Below the pieces are notes generated by a model. That model made no database searches. It saw only the letters and a list, made by a program, of their open reading frames with translations, and had not been told where the DNA came from. A stretch of 64,000 nucleotides of DNA. Source: JALYOK01 sp963840785. Lineage in GTDB: Bacteria > Pseudomonadota > Gammaproteobacteria > Burkholderiales > JALYOK01. Positions within the stretch are counted from its first letter, which is position 1, and each line of letters starts with the position of its first letter. Below, piece by piece: positions 9,269-19,151 of the stretch. A program made the position numbers and the translations under genes. The DNA lies in contig CAWJAF010000013.1 in assembly GCA_963840785.1 (NCBI GenBank), positions 186,001 through 250,000 on the forward strand, given 5' to 3'.

Positions 9269-10509
9269 AACGCAACGCATCCGCGGGTTTGATTCGTGAC
9301 GCACTCAAGCTTGGATAAATCGTTGCGAGCAGCGTCAATATGAATGACACGAGCGCAATTAAACCCACGTCGCGCCAGATTAATTCAGACGGCAACTCGC
9401 TGATGTAGTAAACACTTTTGTCCCAGAAATACGACACCGAAAGACTCTCTCGATAGCCGGCACGACCACATCAATGTTTTTTGCGAGCAACACACCGGTA
9501 ACGACCACCCGATCAACGTTCCGAATATGCCAATTAACGAACCCTGCACCATAAAAATCTGCATGATGCTTCTTGGCGACGCTCCAAGCGTACGCAATAT
9601 CGCGATATCCGATTGCTTGTCGGTCACCACCATCACTAAGGTTGAAACAATATTGAACGCGGCAACCAAGACAATCAAGAGCAAAATGATGAACATTACA
9701 GTCTTTTCGAGTTGCACGGCACGGAAGAAATTCGCGTGTGAACGTGTCCAATCGGAGATATACGCATCGGCGGAAATCATCGTCGTTAAATCCCGCGCGA
9801 CTTTTGGCGCCAGGAAAAGATCGTCGAGCTTCAGACGAACGCCCGAGACTTTGTCCTCCATGCGATAGAGCTTTTGCGCGTCGGCTAAATGAATCAAGGC
9901 AAGCCCATTGTCGTACTCGAACATGCCGACCTCGAAAATGCCGACGACTTTAAATTGCTTCAAACGCGGGATTAATCCCGCGGGCGTGACCTGTCCCTGC
10001 GGAGAAATTAGCACGACTTTGTCGCCCGGAAATGCATGCAGGCTGCGCGCCAGTTCGGATCCTAAAACAATCCCGAATTCACCCGCCTTGAGGTCAGTCA
10101 GCTTGCCGTTTTTCATGTGCGTGCCGATATCGGCCACTTGCTCTTCCAACTCCGGCTCAATGCCGCGAATAATCGCGCCACCGACATTGCTGTCGAGCGC
10201 CAACATCGCTTGTGCCATCACGAATGGTGCAGCAGCGATGACATTTTTTTGCAGCTTCGCATCGGCGGCCACTTTTTGCCATCCGGCAATAGTGTTATCG
10301 ACACCGGAAATTTGCACGTGCGATGCGACACCAAGAATGCGCGCGCGCAATTCTTTCTGAAATCCATTCATCACCGACAATACGGTAATCAATGCCGCGA
10401 CACCCAGGGCAATGCCCAGCATCGAAATCAGCGAGATGAAGGAAATAAAATGATTGCGCCGCTTGGCGCGCGTATAGCGCAGGCCTACGAAAAGTTCAAA
10501 GGGTTGCAA
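9261..10509 (-). CDS. lolC: Lipoprotein-releasing permease LolC/E, interrupted by two frameshifts
   Basis: The frame opens as a normal LolC/E permease (FELFVGLRYTRAKRRNHFISFISLISMLGIALGV), with a large periplasmic domain and the TM2/3 region up to GSLIGIFGTLIG. Reading then has to jump near 9508 into VVVTGVLLAKNIDVVVPAIE and again near 9440 into SVSYFWDKSVYYISELPSELIW, ending in the family's closing motif IKPADALRYE before a stop at 9261-9263. Each jump is explained by one missing base. The protein is normally essential and every segment is otherwise well preserved, so sequencing error is likelier than true loss. As written, the intact frame gives a 374-residue product with a foreign tail ending at 9385. 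Confidence 0.88.
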
Positions 10510-10592
10510 GACTATTCATTCTTCTTTAAAGATATGATTTTGCCACAACGCGGCAAAGCCGTCGTATTAGCGAGTGATAGAATCCCTTCGAC

Positions 10593-11582
10593 ATGTCATT
10601 TGATTTCCTGCTTCCCGGTTTGCTAGATTCACCCTTTCCGCAAAAAATTCGCGAGTTCGCGCCGGCATTGGCAAGCCTTCTGGCGCGCGCGTCGATGGTT
10701 TCCTATCCCGCCGAATCGAAGGAAATGTGGATCGCACGACGGTTTGAGCTAAGCGCATTCGCAGCCGTCGCCTCGCGCGCGGAACGCATTTCCCACGCCG
10801 ATGCGAAGTATTGGCTACGCGCCGATCCCGTTCATCTTTCGGTGAATCGCGATCGCATCGTTTTGCTTGATGCAAGCCAGCTCGAAGTAACGTCAGCAGA
10901 ATCTACGGCGCTGGTCGCGACACTACAGGCGCATTTCGAAAGCGATGATCTGGCATTTGTCGCGCCTCATGCGGAACGATGGTATGTCACGAGCGAGAAG
11001 GCCATCGGCATTCGCACTCATCCCGTGAGCACGGTTCGTGGGCGGAATGTAGCGAGTTATTGGTTCGACGGTGTCGATCGCGCTTTGTGGCAAACGCGTT
11101 TGAGCGAGATGCAAATGTTGCTTCATGCTCATCCGGTGAACGAGGCGCGCGAAGCCGCCGGACAGTTGCCGATTAACGGCGTTTGGTTTTGGGGTGAAGG
11201 TGAAATGCCTTCGACTGTTAAAAACAATTATGCTCAGATTGTAGCGAGTGACGTCGTGCTCGAGGGCATTGCGGTGTTATCTTCGGCGCCGTTTATCGAA
11301 GCGAGTCAATCTCGTTGGAGTGAGTTAACTTCGACGCTCAACGAAAATACCCTCGTCGCCCTTGATCAACTCGATGCATCATCAACATACGGCGAATGGG
11401 AAGACTGGCAAACATCGCTTTCGGCGCTCGATCGGAGCTGGTTCGTCCCGGCGCTCGCGGCGCTTAAAAAAGGCCAGTTGAAAACGATTAACATTTGCGC
11501 CCCCGGCAAAAACAACGGCAAAATGTTTTCGACATCGCGCATTGATCAACTTAAATTTTGGCGGCGTTCTCAAATCACATGA
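10593..11582 (+). CDS. RpfE-type protein of unknown function
   Basis: A soluble protein of 329 residues resembling the RpfE/COG4255 family, whose members often sit just upstream of recJ, as here. Recognisable stretches are ADAKYWLRADPVHLSVNRDR near residue 70 and GVWFWGEGEMP near residue 205. Some family members have been annotated as phosphoglycerate-mutase-like, but no catalytic motif is clear to me. Its stop overlaps the recJ start (ATGA at 11579-11582), which implies coupled translation. Function is not known from sequence. Confidence 0.75.
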   Translation: MSFDFLLPGLLDSPFPQKIREFAPALASLLARASMVSYPAESKEMWIARRFELSAFAAVASRAERISHADAKYWLRADPVHLSVNRDRIVLLDASQLEVTSAESTALVATLQAHFESDDLAFVAPHAERWYVTSEKAIGIRTHPVSTVRGRNVASYWFDGVDRALWQTRLSEMQMLLHAHPVNEAREAAGQLPINGVWFWGEGEMPSTVKNNYAQIVASDVVLEGIAVLSSAPFIEASQSRWSELTSTLNENTLVALDQLDASSTYGEWEDWQTSLSALDRSWFVPALAALKKGQLKTINICAPGKNNGKMFSTSRIDQLKFWRRSQIT

Positions 11583-13270
11583 CAAAAATTATTGAACGCG
11601 TGTACTCACAAGCGGACGCCGACCGGCTCGTCGCGGCGGGCATTCATCCCGTGTTGGCAAGAGTTTATGCGGCACGCGGAATTGGCTCGCCAACGCAACT
11701 CGACAACAAGCTCGATCAATTGCTGCCCTTTTCCGGCATGCGTAACGCGACGGCGGCAGCCATCTTGTTGGCTGATGCAATCGCCGCAAAACGTAAGCTA
11801 ATGATCGTCGCCGACTACGACTGTGACGGAGCTACTGCGTGCGCGGTCGGCGTTCGCGGTCTGCGTTCGTTCGGCGCGGTAATTGATTATTTAGTACCCA
11901 ATCGTTTCGAATACGGCTATGGCTTGACGCCGGAAATCGTCCGGCTCGCGCATGAGCGCGGTCCCGACATTTTGATCACCGTCGATAACGGCATCGCCAG
12001 CACTGACGGCGTGGCAGAAGCAAAGCGTCTTGGCATGCAGGTACTGATCACCGACCACCACTTGGCCGGCGATGCACTGCCCGATGCTGATTGCATCGTC
12101 AATCCGAATCAGCCGGGCTGCGGTTTCCCGAGCAAATCCATCGCAGGTGTCGGCGTGATGTTTTACGTGCTGATGGCGCTGCGAGCCGAACTGCGTTCGC
12201 GAGGGCATTTCAATGGCAACAGCGAACCCAACTTAGCCGCGCTGCTCGATATCGTCGCGCTTGGCACCGTCGCCGACGTCGTGAAGCTAGACGACAACAA
12301 TCGCCGCTTCGTCGACCAGGGGGTTCGCCGCATCCGCGCGGGACACGCTTGCGCCGGCATCAAGGCGCTGTACCGCATCGCCGGTCGGGAGCCGCGAAAA
12401 GCCTCGACCTATGATTTAGGATTCGTCCTCGGCCCGCGCCTTAACGCAGCCGGAAGATTGGAAGACATGTCGCTCGGAATTGAATGCCTGCTGACCGACG
12501 ACGAAAATAAAGCTGCACAACTCGCCCAACAACTCGACGCGCTGAACAAAGAACGGCGCGAGTTGCAAACCGATATGCAAGAGAGCGCCCTCGCCGACTT
12601 AGAAGAATTCGACGCGAGCGATCGCGTGAGTTTGTGTGTGTTCGATCCTACATGGCACCAAGGCATCGTCGGCTTGCTCGCTGGGCGATTGAAAGATAAG
12701 TTCCATCGCCCGGCCATTGCTTTCGCGCGCGGCAGCAATGGCGAATTAAAAGGTTCGGGCCGCGCGATTTCTGGATTGCACTTGCGTGACGCGCTGGATC
12801 TCATCTCGAAAAAATCACCGACTCTCATCAGCAAATTCGGCGGCCACGCTGCTGCTGCAGGCTTAAGCATTCGCGAAGAATCATTCACAGACTTCGCCGC
12901 ACAATTCGAAGCGACCGTCGCGAAACTCTTGTCCGCGGCGGATCTAGAGCAGGTGATCGAAAGCGACGGAGAATTAGGCGCGGGCGACATGAAGCTTCCG
13001 CTTGCGCGCGAACTGACCAGCCAAGTTTGGGGCCAAGGATTTGCTGCGCCACTGTTTAGCGGCGTTTTCAATGTCGCGAGCCAGCGCATCGTCGCGGAAA
13101 AACATTTGAAGTTAAAGCTCACGCAAGGCAAACACGAATTCGATGCGATTTATTTTTCTCACGTCGACGTGATGCCAAAAACCGTCCGATGTATTTACCG
13201 ACTCGCGATCAATGAATATCTTGGCTTAGAAGACGTTCAATTGACCTTGGAATACTGTACCGCAGGGTAA
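11579..13270 (+). CDS. recJ: Single-stranded-DNA-specific exonuclease RecJ
   Basis: A 5'-3' single-strand exonuclease of 563 residues used in recombination and mismatch repair. The DHH domain shows MIVADYDCDGATAC, ILITVDNGI and LITDHHLAGD, whose aspartates and histidines bind the catalytic metals. The DHHA1 domain carries ISKFGGHAAAAGLSI, and a C-terminal OB-like part ends the protein. I chose the ATG at 11579 because it overlaps the stop of the preceding gene and starts the conserved N-terminus (MTKIIERVYSQADADRL). In many gammaproteobacteria recJ is followed at once by prfB; here about 3.1 kb with pilU, a membrane gene and a toxin pair lie between. Confidence 0.95.
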   Translation: MTKIIERVYSQADADRLVAAGIHPVLARVYAARGIGSPTQLDNKLDQLLPFSGMRNATAAAILLADAIAAKRKLMIVADYDCDGATACAVGVRGLRSFGAVIDYLVPNRFEYGYGLTPEIVRLAHERGPDILITVDNGIASTDGVAEAKRLGMQVLITDHHLAGDALPDADCIVNPNQPGCGFPSKSIAGVGVMFYVLMALRAELRSRGHFNGNSEPNLAALLDIVALGTVADVVKLDDNNRRFVDQGVRRIRAGHACAGIKALYRIAGREPRKASTYDLGFVLGPRLNAAGRLEDMSLGIECLLTDDENKAAQLAQQLDALNKERRELQTDMQESALADLEEFDASDRVSLCVFDPTWHQGIVGLLAGRLKDKFHRPAIAFARGSNGELKGSGRAISGLHLRDALDLISKKSPTLISKFGGHAAAAGLSIREESFTDFAAQFEATVAKLLSAADLEQVIESDGELGAGDMKLPLARELTSQVWGQGFAAPLFSGVFNVASQRIVAEKHLKLKLTQGKHEFDAIYFSHVDVMPKTVRCIYRLAINEYLGLEDVQLTLEYCTAG

Positions 13271-13447
13271 ATCGTCGGCCTTCGTGTATTCGTCTCGAAT
13301 TTGTAATAGAATTAGAGAATTAACAGCGTAATCGAAGGCTATTTCGATACACGTAAATCAACTATTTTCCACTCGCTGCGCAATAACTGCATTCGATTCA
13401 ATCCTTTGTGAGCGCGTATCTTCAATTACGACAACGAAAGTGATTTC

Positions 13448-14614
13448 ATGACGACACTGAACGAAGAACAGGCTCGCGCCTATATGCACAAACTGCTCGG
13501 CGCGATGAGCCAAAAAAATGGTTCCGATCTTTTTATATCGGCAGATTTTCCGCCGAGCATGAAAGCGCACGGCACCATGCAGCCGCTGGGCGCACAAAAG
13601 CTGACGCGCGAGATAACCAAGGTTCTCGCGCACTCGATTATGAATGACGAACAGCGTGAAGAATTCGCAAAGGAAATGGAGTGCAACTTCGCGATTTCCA
13701 TTCCGGGCCTGTCGCGCTTTCGCGTCAATGTTTTCGTTCAGCAGCGCAATGTGGGAATGGTTATCCGCACTATCGCGGCGGAAATCCCGAATTTTGAGAA
13801 GCTCGGATTACCGGTTATTTTGAAAGAAGTGGTCATGCATAAGCGCGGGCTGGTGTTAGTGGTCGGCGGCACTGGTTCGGGAAAATCTACGTCTTTAGCG
13901 GCGATGATCGATCAGCGCAATCGAACCTCGGCGGGACATATCATCACGGTGGAAGATCCGGTCGAGTATGTTCACGAATCGAAAATGTCGCTGATCACGC
14001 ATCGCGAAGTTGGCATCGATACCCACTCTTGGCATCACGCGCTAAAGAACACGCTACGCCAGGCGCCGGACGTCATTTTGATCGGCGAAATTCGCGACGC
14101 CGAAACCATGGAGCATGCCATTGCCTTCGCCGAAACGGGACATTTATGCTTGGGGACACTGCACGCTAACACTGCCAATCAAACCATCGAACGCATTATT
14201 AATTTCTTCTCCGAAGAACGACGCAATCAATTGCTCATGGATTTGTCCGCCAATCTGCGCGCCATCATTGCGCAGCGTTTAGTGCGTACCGAAGAAGGTA
14301 ACGGCCGCAAAGCGGCAATCGAAATTCTTCTGAATACGCCAACGATTGCTGAGCGAATTTTCAAAGGCGAGTTCACTGAAATTAAATCCATCATGACGAA
14401 ATCGCGGGAATTGGGAATGCGCACGTTCGACGGCGCTTTATTCGATTTGTATAACGATGGATTTATCAGCTACGAAGAAGCCATTCGCAACGCCGATTCT
14501 GCCAACGAATTGCGCCTGAATATCAAATTAAAAAGCGCACGCGGCGAACCCGCCTCGACTGCCGCCGCGGGGTTAACGCTGCATAGTGAAACCGCCGAGG
14601 CGGAAGAAAAATAG
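13448..14614 (+). CDS. pilU: Type IV pilus retraction ATPase PilU
   Basis: A PilT/PilU-family secretion ATPase of 388 residues. The Walker A motif GGTGSGKST is at about residues 140-148. The Asp box IITVEDPVEYVHE, Walker B DVILIGEIRDAETM and His box HLCLGTLHANT follow. The C-terminal stretch FDGALFDLYNDGFISYEEAIRNADSANELRL and the length favour PilU over the shorter PilT. It should sit at the cytoplasmic base of the pilus and help retraction for twitching and DNA uptake. It stands alone; pilT is not beside it, although pilT-pilU pairs are usual. The last 20 residues are low-complexity. Confidence 0.9.
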   Translation: MTTLNEEQARAYMHKLLGAMSQKNGSDLFISADFPPSMKAHGTMQPLGAQKLTREITKVLAHSIMNDEQREEFAKEMECNFAISIPGLSRFRVNVFVQQRNVGMVIRTIAAEIPNFEKLGLPVILKEVVMHKRGLVLVVGGTGSGKSTSLAAMIDQRNRTSAGHIITVEDPVEYVHESKMSLITHREVGIDTHSWHHALKNTLRQAPDVILIGEIRDAETMEHAIAFAETGHLCLGTLHANTANQTIERIINFFSEERRNQLLMDLSANLRAIIAQRLVRTEEGNGRKAAIEILLNTPTIAERIFKGEFTEIKSIMTKSRELGMRTFDGALFDLYNDGFISYEEAIRNADSANELRLNIKLKSARGEPASTAAAGLTLHSETAEAEEK

Positions 14615-14820
14615 CACATCGTCCGCCGTGAGAAAATCACCGTTCTCGGCTACGGCGACAACGACGGTATTCACCTCAGGCAGCAGTCAAGCAGTTCGAT
14701 TGCCGAAAGAGTTTTCACGAGTACCAAAAATGAAACTCGATAATTGGATTGCATAAGGGTTAACGGAATATGTATTACCGCGCGAGCAGCCTTGCCAGCA
14801 GCCGCGCCCTGCTTGCCTCG

Positions 14821-14850
14821 TGGCAAAGCATACTCGGAGAGCCGCATGAA
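14821..14850 (+). repeat. Dispersed intergenic repeat, degenerate copy B
   Basis: TGGCAAAGCATACTCGGAG followed by AGCCGCATGAAA resembles the left half of the copy at 2881. The 245 bases between pilU and the membrane gene hold this and nothing else I recognise. Confidence 0.35.
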
Positions 14851-14859
14851 AATTGGTCG

Positions 14860-15321
14860 TCAGGCATGCACACCAAGGCCAAGTAGCGCCGCACCGAACG
14901 AACAAATGCCAAGAACAACTCGCATCCAATGCCAGGACTTCCAGCGCGCCAACTCTAGCGAAAGTTCTTTCGCACTCAGCGTTGCTGTGGCAAGGCGCGC
15001 GTTAGCCTGTTTGAAATATCCGACGTAGGTTGCCAGAACACACATGAAGAGGACACAGGCGACAAGCGTTGGCCAGCGCCCGGCATCTGCCGTTATGAAG
15101 GACAACGCTGAAGCAGCGATGCTTAGAAACGACGGAACGATGGTGAGCGGCGCGAAGAAGCGATAGAGACGCGGCCCATATTCCTTGTGCAAGGAATAAA
15201 ACGTATCGGCAGGCAGCGAGCGCCAATACGGAATAAAGATTGCACCTTCCGCGAGCAGCGCGCCAACGAGTAAGCCCATCGAACCTGCGGAGAGTAATTG
15301 GAGGGTGTTACAGAAAGTCAT
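14860..15321 (-). CDS. Small membrane protein with four helices (DUF1772-like)
   Basis: A protein of 153 residues with four hydrophobic segments: LLSAGSMGLLVGALLAEGAIF, FFAPLTIVPSFLSIAASAL, WPTLVACVLFMCVLATYVGYF and MRVVLGICSFGAALLGLGV. The pattern, with E24 in the first helix and an RW..WHWMR motif before the last, fits DUF1772 (anthrone-oxygenase-like) membrane proteins, but family membership is my inference. No enzymatic role can be claimed. It is not closely linked to its neighbours. Confidence 0.65.
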   Translation of the reverse strand: MTFCNTLQLLSAGSMGLLVGALLAEGAIFIPYWRSLPADTFYSLHKEYGPRLYRFFAPLTIVPSFLSIAASALSFITADAGRWPTLVACVLFMCVLATYVGYFKQANARLATATLSAKELSLELARWKSWHWMRVVLGICSFGAALLGLGVHA

Positions 15322-15399
15322 AGTTAACCGATCGCAATTGCGCTACTGGCCGTGGCCTTTGCGCCTCGACTAGGCACCTGCGTTTAGCTCTGCTTTTGA

Positions 15400-15828
15400 T
15401 CACCGATCCGTCCAGGGATTGAATACCGGCACCGCCGCTCGCGTATATTGTGTGATATCTCGTGAGACGATCGTCAGGCCATGCTCAAGCGCAGTGGCCG
15501 CGATGATGAGATCGGGCTGAGAGAATGTATGCCCAACTTTACGGCCCTCCTCGACCAACAAGCGCCATTTGAACATCACGTCTTCACTGATCGTCAGCAG
15601 GCGTTGTTCGAACATCGGTCGCAATTTATGGGATAACCAATCCGAAAGTTCAGCGCGCTGATGAGGATCGTTGAGCAACTCAATACCAAACCGCATCTCG
15701 GCGAACGTAACGCTGCTGACGAACAGCCGCTCAAGTGGCTGGGCAGTAACGAAGGCAACGACTTTAGGTTCCGGTTTTTTGCGGCGAAGCTCGGAAAGGA
15801 TGTTGGTATCGAGGAGCCAGTCAGTCAC
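15400..15828 (-). CDS. vapC: PIN-domain toxin of the VapC/FitB type
   Basis: A PIN-domain ribonuclease of 142 residues. The acidic metal-binding residues are visible in WLLDTNILSELRR (D7), FAEMRFGIELL, FSQPDLIIAATALEHGLTIVSRD and the closing VFNPW, the usual layout of FitB/VapC toxins that cut RNA until bound by their antitoxin. The start is a GTG at 15828 overlapping the last codon of the upstream antitoxin frame by four bases (GTGA). The toxin frame is complete, while the antitoxin frame is interrupted. Confidence 0.88.
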   Translation of the reverse strand: MTDWLLDTNILSELRRKKPEPKVVAFVTAQPLERLFVSSVTFAEMRFGIELLNDPHQRAELSDWLSHKLRPMFEQRLLTISEDVMFKWRLLVEEGRKVGHTFSQPDLIIAATALEHGLTIVSRDITQYTRAAVPVFNPWTDR

Positions 15829-16106
15829 AGCGTGACATTACGGACAGGCAATGGCATACGTGCATGCTCGATCTCGATTTCGCGATGCGGCGATAATTGT
15901 ATGGCAGCAATCAGCGCCGCGCCGGTCAAATCACCACTTAGCCGACGAAACTCCTCAGCCGCAATCACTACCACTTCATCGCGGCCGTGAACAGTCACGT
16001 GTTACGGCCCTTCATTTCTGGCTTTTCGCACCAGCTCGCTGAAGCGCGCCTTGGCGTCCTGCAACGGCCAATAACGCCCGCGTCGACGTGGAATAGTAGG
16101 CAACAT
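15825..16106 (-). pseudogene. Phd/FitA-type antitoxin frame with an in-frame stop codon
   Basis: Read from the ATG at 16106, this frame encodes 93 codons with a Phd-like start (WPLQDAKARFSELVRKARNEGP), then TAA at 16002-16004, then HVTVHGRDEVVVIAAEEFRRLSGD and the tail to a stop at 15825-15827. Family members have Gln or a similar residue where the stop stands, so a single CAA-to-TAA change explains it. A GTG two codons later could restart translation, giving a C-terminal toxin-binding peptide without the DNA-binding half. The change is a substitution, unlike the indels elsewhere in the window. Confidence 0.75.
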
Positions 16107-16409
16107 GTCATCCGATAAACTAGTCAATCTGACCAAAATAGCATTGCAGGATTCGCCCCGTCAAGATTAATCCTTCGCCCTTCGCATGCCGTTTTCTACT
16201 GACCACCTAATTCTTACCGGGTACGAATCTATATTTCCTGACGACTCCCACGCCAACCTCCCCACCCCGCCTTCCTCCTAGCATGGCATACCCGAAGAAC
16301 CGCACGCCTACGAGGTGGATCGGGCCATTACCTCCTGGCTTAGGAACATTTACGCCGAAATTTCAAACGTCACGTAATGTATAATTCAGCGTTTTAAGAA
16401 TTCAGAATC
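16107..16409. other. Intergenic gap with a degenerate dispersed repeat
   Basis: About 300 bases between the toxin pair and prfB. AGCATGGCATACCCGAAG at 16280-16297, followed by AACCGCACGCC and GGGCCATTAC, resembles the dispersed repeat at 2881. I see no open frame or RNA gene. The prfB promoter must lie here, but I cannot point to it. Confidence 0.4.
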
Positions 16410-17514
16410 ATGGAAGCCGAACGTCTCAACGCCCTCTCCATTCAACTCGACGACTTGGCGCAGCGCGCCTCCGAGTTGCGGAGGTATCTTTGACTTCGAT
16501 ACCAAGCATTCGCGCCTCATCGAAGTAAACAAACTCGCGGAAGATCCGGCCATTTGGCAGGATGCGGAGAAGGCTCAAGATCTGGGCCGCGAAAAGAAAA
16601 CCCTGGAAGGAATCGTGCTGACGTTGGAAAGCCTCGATCAATCGCTTTCCGATTCGCGCGAACTTTTTTCGATGGCGCGTGAAGAAAACGACGATGGCAC
16701 GTTGACCAGCGTCGCGGATGATCTGCACGGTTCGGAAAAAACTATTGCGGATATGGAGTTTCGCCGCATGTTTTCCAACCCAATGGATCCGAACAACTGC
16801 TTCCTCGATATTCAATCGGGTTCTGGTGGCACCGAAGCGCAAGATTGGGCGCAAATGCTACTGCGTATGTATGTCCGCTACGGCGAGAAGCGCGGATACA
16901 CCGTCGACGTCCTCGAAGAATCCGCCGGCGATGTAGCGGGCATTAAATCCGCCGCACTAAAAATCAGCGGCGACTATGCCTTCGGCTATTTGCGCAGCGA
17001 AACCGGCGTACATCGCTTGGTGCGAAAATCGCCGTTCGATTCCGGCAATCGCCGTCATACGTCGTTCGCCAGCGTTTTTGTTTATCCGGAAGTCGACGAT
17101 TCCATCGAGATCGATATTAATCCAGCAGATTTGCGTATTGACACCTTTCGCGCCAGCGGCGCCGGCGGTCAGCACATCAACAAAACCGATTCGGCGATTC
17201 GCATTACGCACTTGCCGACCAACATAGTCGTGCAATGTCAGAATGATCGTTCGCAACACCGCAATCGCGCCGAAGCGATGGCCATGTTGAAATCGCGCTT
17301 GTACGAAGCGGAATTGCGCAAACGCCAAGTCGAACAGCAGAAACTTGAAGACTCAAAAACCGATATCGGTTGGGGACACCAAATCCGATCTTACGTATTG
17401 GATCAATCGCGCATCAAAGATTTGCGCACCAATGTAGAAGTCGGAAACACTCAATCGGTGCTCGACGGTGATTTAGATATTTTTATTAGCGCCAGTTTGA
17501 AGCAAGGAATCTAA
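16410..17514 (+). CDS. prfB: Peptide chain release factor RF2, expressed through a programmed +1 frameshift
   Basis: RF2 reads UAA and UGA stops. The first frame runs from ATG 16410 for 27 codons to TGA at 16491-16493. The ribosome must slip +1 at CTT-TGA-C to continue into DFDTKHSRLIEVNKLAED and the main body. That body contains the class-I release-factor core, with the GGQ peptidyl-hydrolysis motif (ASGAGGQHINKTDSAIRI). An SD-like GAGG a few bases before the slip site matches the known autoregulatory element. About 367 residues after the shift. lysS follows with a one-base overlap (TAATG), the conserved prfB-lysS pair. Confidence 0.96.
16481..16494 (+). promoter_or_regulatory. prfB: prfB programmed +1 frameshift site
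   Basis: GAGGTATCTTTGAC contains an internal SD-like GAGG, the slippery CTT and the in-frame TGA with a following C, the arrangement by which low RF2 raises frameshifting and thus RF2 synthesis. The family mechanism is established; its use here is inferred from exact motif conservation. Confidence 0.93.
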
Positions 17515-19019
17515 TGTCAGACCAACAAGAACCGATTCAAGATACCAATAAGATTATTGAAGAGCGACGTGCGAAGCTGAAGGCAATTCGCGCGCAAGGC
17601 CAAGCGTTTCCCAACGATTTTGATCGCAAACATTACGCGCAAGAATTGCATCAAGCTCACGGGCACAAAACCAATGAAGACCTCGACGCTTCCCCAGTGA
17701 CCGTCGCGGTAGCCGGTCGCATGATGCTAAAGCGTGTGATGGGCAAAGCGAGTTTTGCAACGACTCAAGACATGAGCGGCCGCATTCAGCTTTACATCAC
17801 CAACGACATTACTGGCGAGGCGATTCACGATTCGTTTAAGCATTGGGACATGGGCGATATTCTCGGAGCAGAAGGGACATTGTTCAAAACTAAAACCGGC
17901 GAGCTTTCAGTCAAGGTAAAGTCGTTGCGGCTACTATCCAAATCACTGCGACCGCTGCCGGAAAAGTTTCATGGCTTGAGCGACCAGGAACAAAAATATC
18001 GACAGCGCTATCTTGATTTAATCACCAACGAAGAAACGCGAAAAGTATTCATCACGCGCTCGAAAATAGTTCAAGGCATCCGCGAATTTTTGGTGACGCG
18101 CGGCTATCTTGAAGTCGAAACGCCGATGATGCATCCGATCCCCGGCGGTGCGGCCGCGCGGCCGTTCAAGACCCATCACAACGCCTTAGATATGGAGCTT
18201 TACCTACGCATTGCGCCAGAGCTTTATCTCAAGCGGCTCGTGGTTGGTGGCATGGAGAAAGTATTCGAGATCAATCGCAATTTCCGCAACGAAGGCATCT
18301 CGACGCGCCACAATCCCGAATTCACCATGCTGGAATTTTACGAGGCCTATCGCGATTATCGTTATCTGATGGATTTGACGGAAACGATGTTTCGCGATCT
18401 GGCACGTCAGGTGCTCGGCACGACCGAAGTCAATTATCAGGGTCAAATTATTGATCTCGGCAAACCGTTCGCACGTTTGACGATCACGCAAGCAATCCAA
18501 AAGTATTTCCCGAACTATTCAGAGGCGCAGTTAAATGATCGTGAGTTCGTTATCGCCGAATTAAATCGCCTCGGAACCGGGCCGAAATCGGGCGATGGCC
18601 TAGGCGGCATGCAGTTGACGTTATTCGAAGAGACTGCCGAGCCGCTATTGATTCAGCCAACCTTTATCATCGACTATCCTGCCGAAGTATCGCCACTCGC
18701 GCGACGCAACGATGCGCATCCCGAAATCACCGAGCGCTTCGAGCTCTTTATCGCCGGGCGCGAAATTGCCAATGGCTTCTCGGAACTGAACGATCCGGAA
18801 GATCAAGAAGCGCGCTTCGACGAACAAGTCAAACTGAAAGAATCAGGCGATCAAGAAGCGATGTTCAAGGATAAAGATTACGTCACTGCGCTGGAATTTG
18901 GCTTGCCACCCACGGCGGGCGAAGGCATCGGCATCGATCGCCTGGTGATGCTGTTGACCGATAGCCCAAGCATTCGCGATGTTATTTTGTTTCCGCAGTT
19001 GCGCCAGGCAGAAGGATAG
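17514..19019 (+). CDS. lysS: Lysyl-tRNA synthetase, class II
   Basis: An aminoacyl-tRNA synthetase of 501 residues that charges tRNA-Lys. An N-terminal anticodon-binding OB fold (VTVAVAGRMMLKRVMGKASFATTQD) is followed by the class II core: motif 1 around MMHPIPGGAAARPF, motif 2 FRNEGISTRHNPEFTMLE and motif 3 GLPPTAGEGIGIDRLVMLLT. The length is standard. The start overlaps the prfB stop. The reading frame is intact. Confidence 0.96.
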   Translation: MSDQQEPIQDTNKIIEERRAKLKAIRAQGQAFPNDFDRKHYAQELHQAHGHKTNEDLDASPVTVAVAGRMMLKRVMGKASFATTQDMSGRIQLYITNDITGEAIHDSFKHWDMGDILGAEGTLFKTKTGELSVKVKSLRLLSKSLRPLPEKFHGLSDQEQKYRQRYLDLITNEETRKVFITRSKIVQGIREFLVTRGYLEVETPMMHPIPGGAAARPFKTHHNALDMELYLRIAPELYLKRLVVGGMEKVFEINRNFRNEGISTRHNPEFTMLEFYEAYRDYRYLMDLTETMFRDLARQVLGTTEVNYQGQIIDLGKPFARLTITQAIQKYFPNYSEAQLNDREFVIAELNRLGTGPKSGDGLGGMQLTLFEETAEPLLIQPTFIIDYPAEVSPLARRNDAHPEITERFELFIAGREIANGFSELNDPEDQEARFDEQVKLKESGDQEAMFKDKDYVTALEFGLPPTAGEGIGIDRLVMLLTDSPSIRDVILFPQLRQAEG

Positions 19020-19045
19020 TTCGAATAGGTTAAATACTCAATTAG

Positions 19046-19115
19046 TGATGGCCTGGGAGTCAATGGCCCTAGGCCACCCAGTATCCGCACGGTTCTCCGG
19101 GCATATCTTGTGGCA
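19046..19115 (-). repeat. Dispersed intergenic repeat, copy D
   Basis: Positions 19057-19086 are the exact 30-base reverse complement of 2908-2937, and similarity continues more weakly through the CCGCACGGTTCTCCGGGC side. It lies between lysS and the next SDR gene. Confidence 0.65.
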
Positions 19116-19151
19116 TTTTTAATACTTTAGAGTTAAACGAGGGGAATGAAT

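Noticed and set aside
12409..13131. Long minus-strand frame (240 codons) opposite recJ
   Set aside because: Shadow of the codon bias of recJ; serine-rich, low-complexity translation.
16491..16493. Stop codon in prfB as a pseudogene signal
   Set aside because: It is the programmed +1 frameshift site conserved in RF2 genes.
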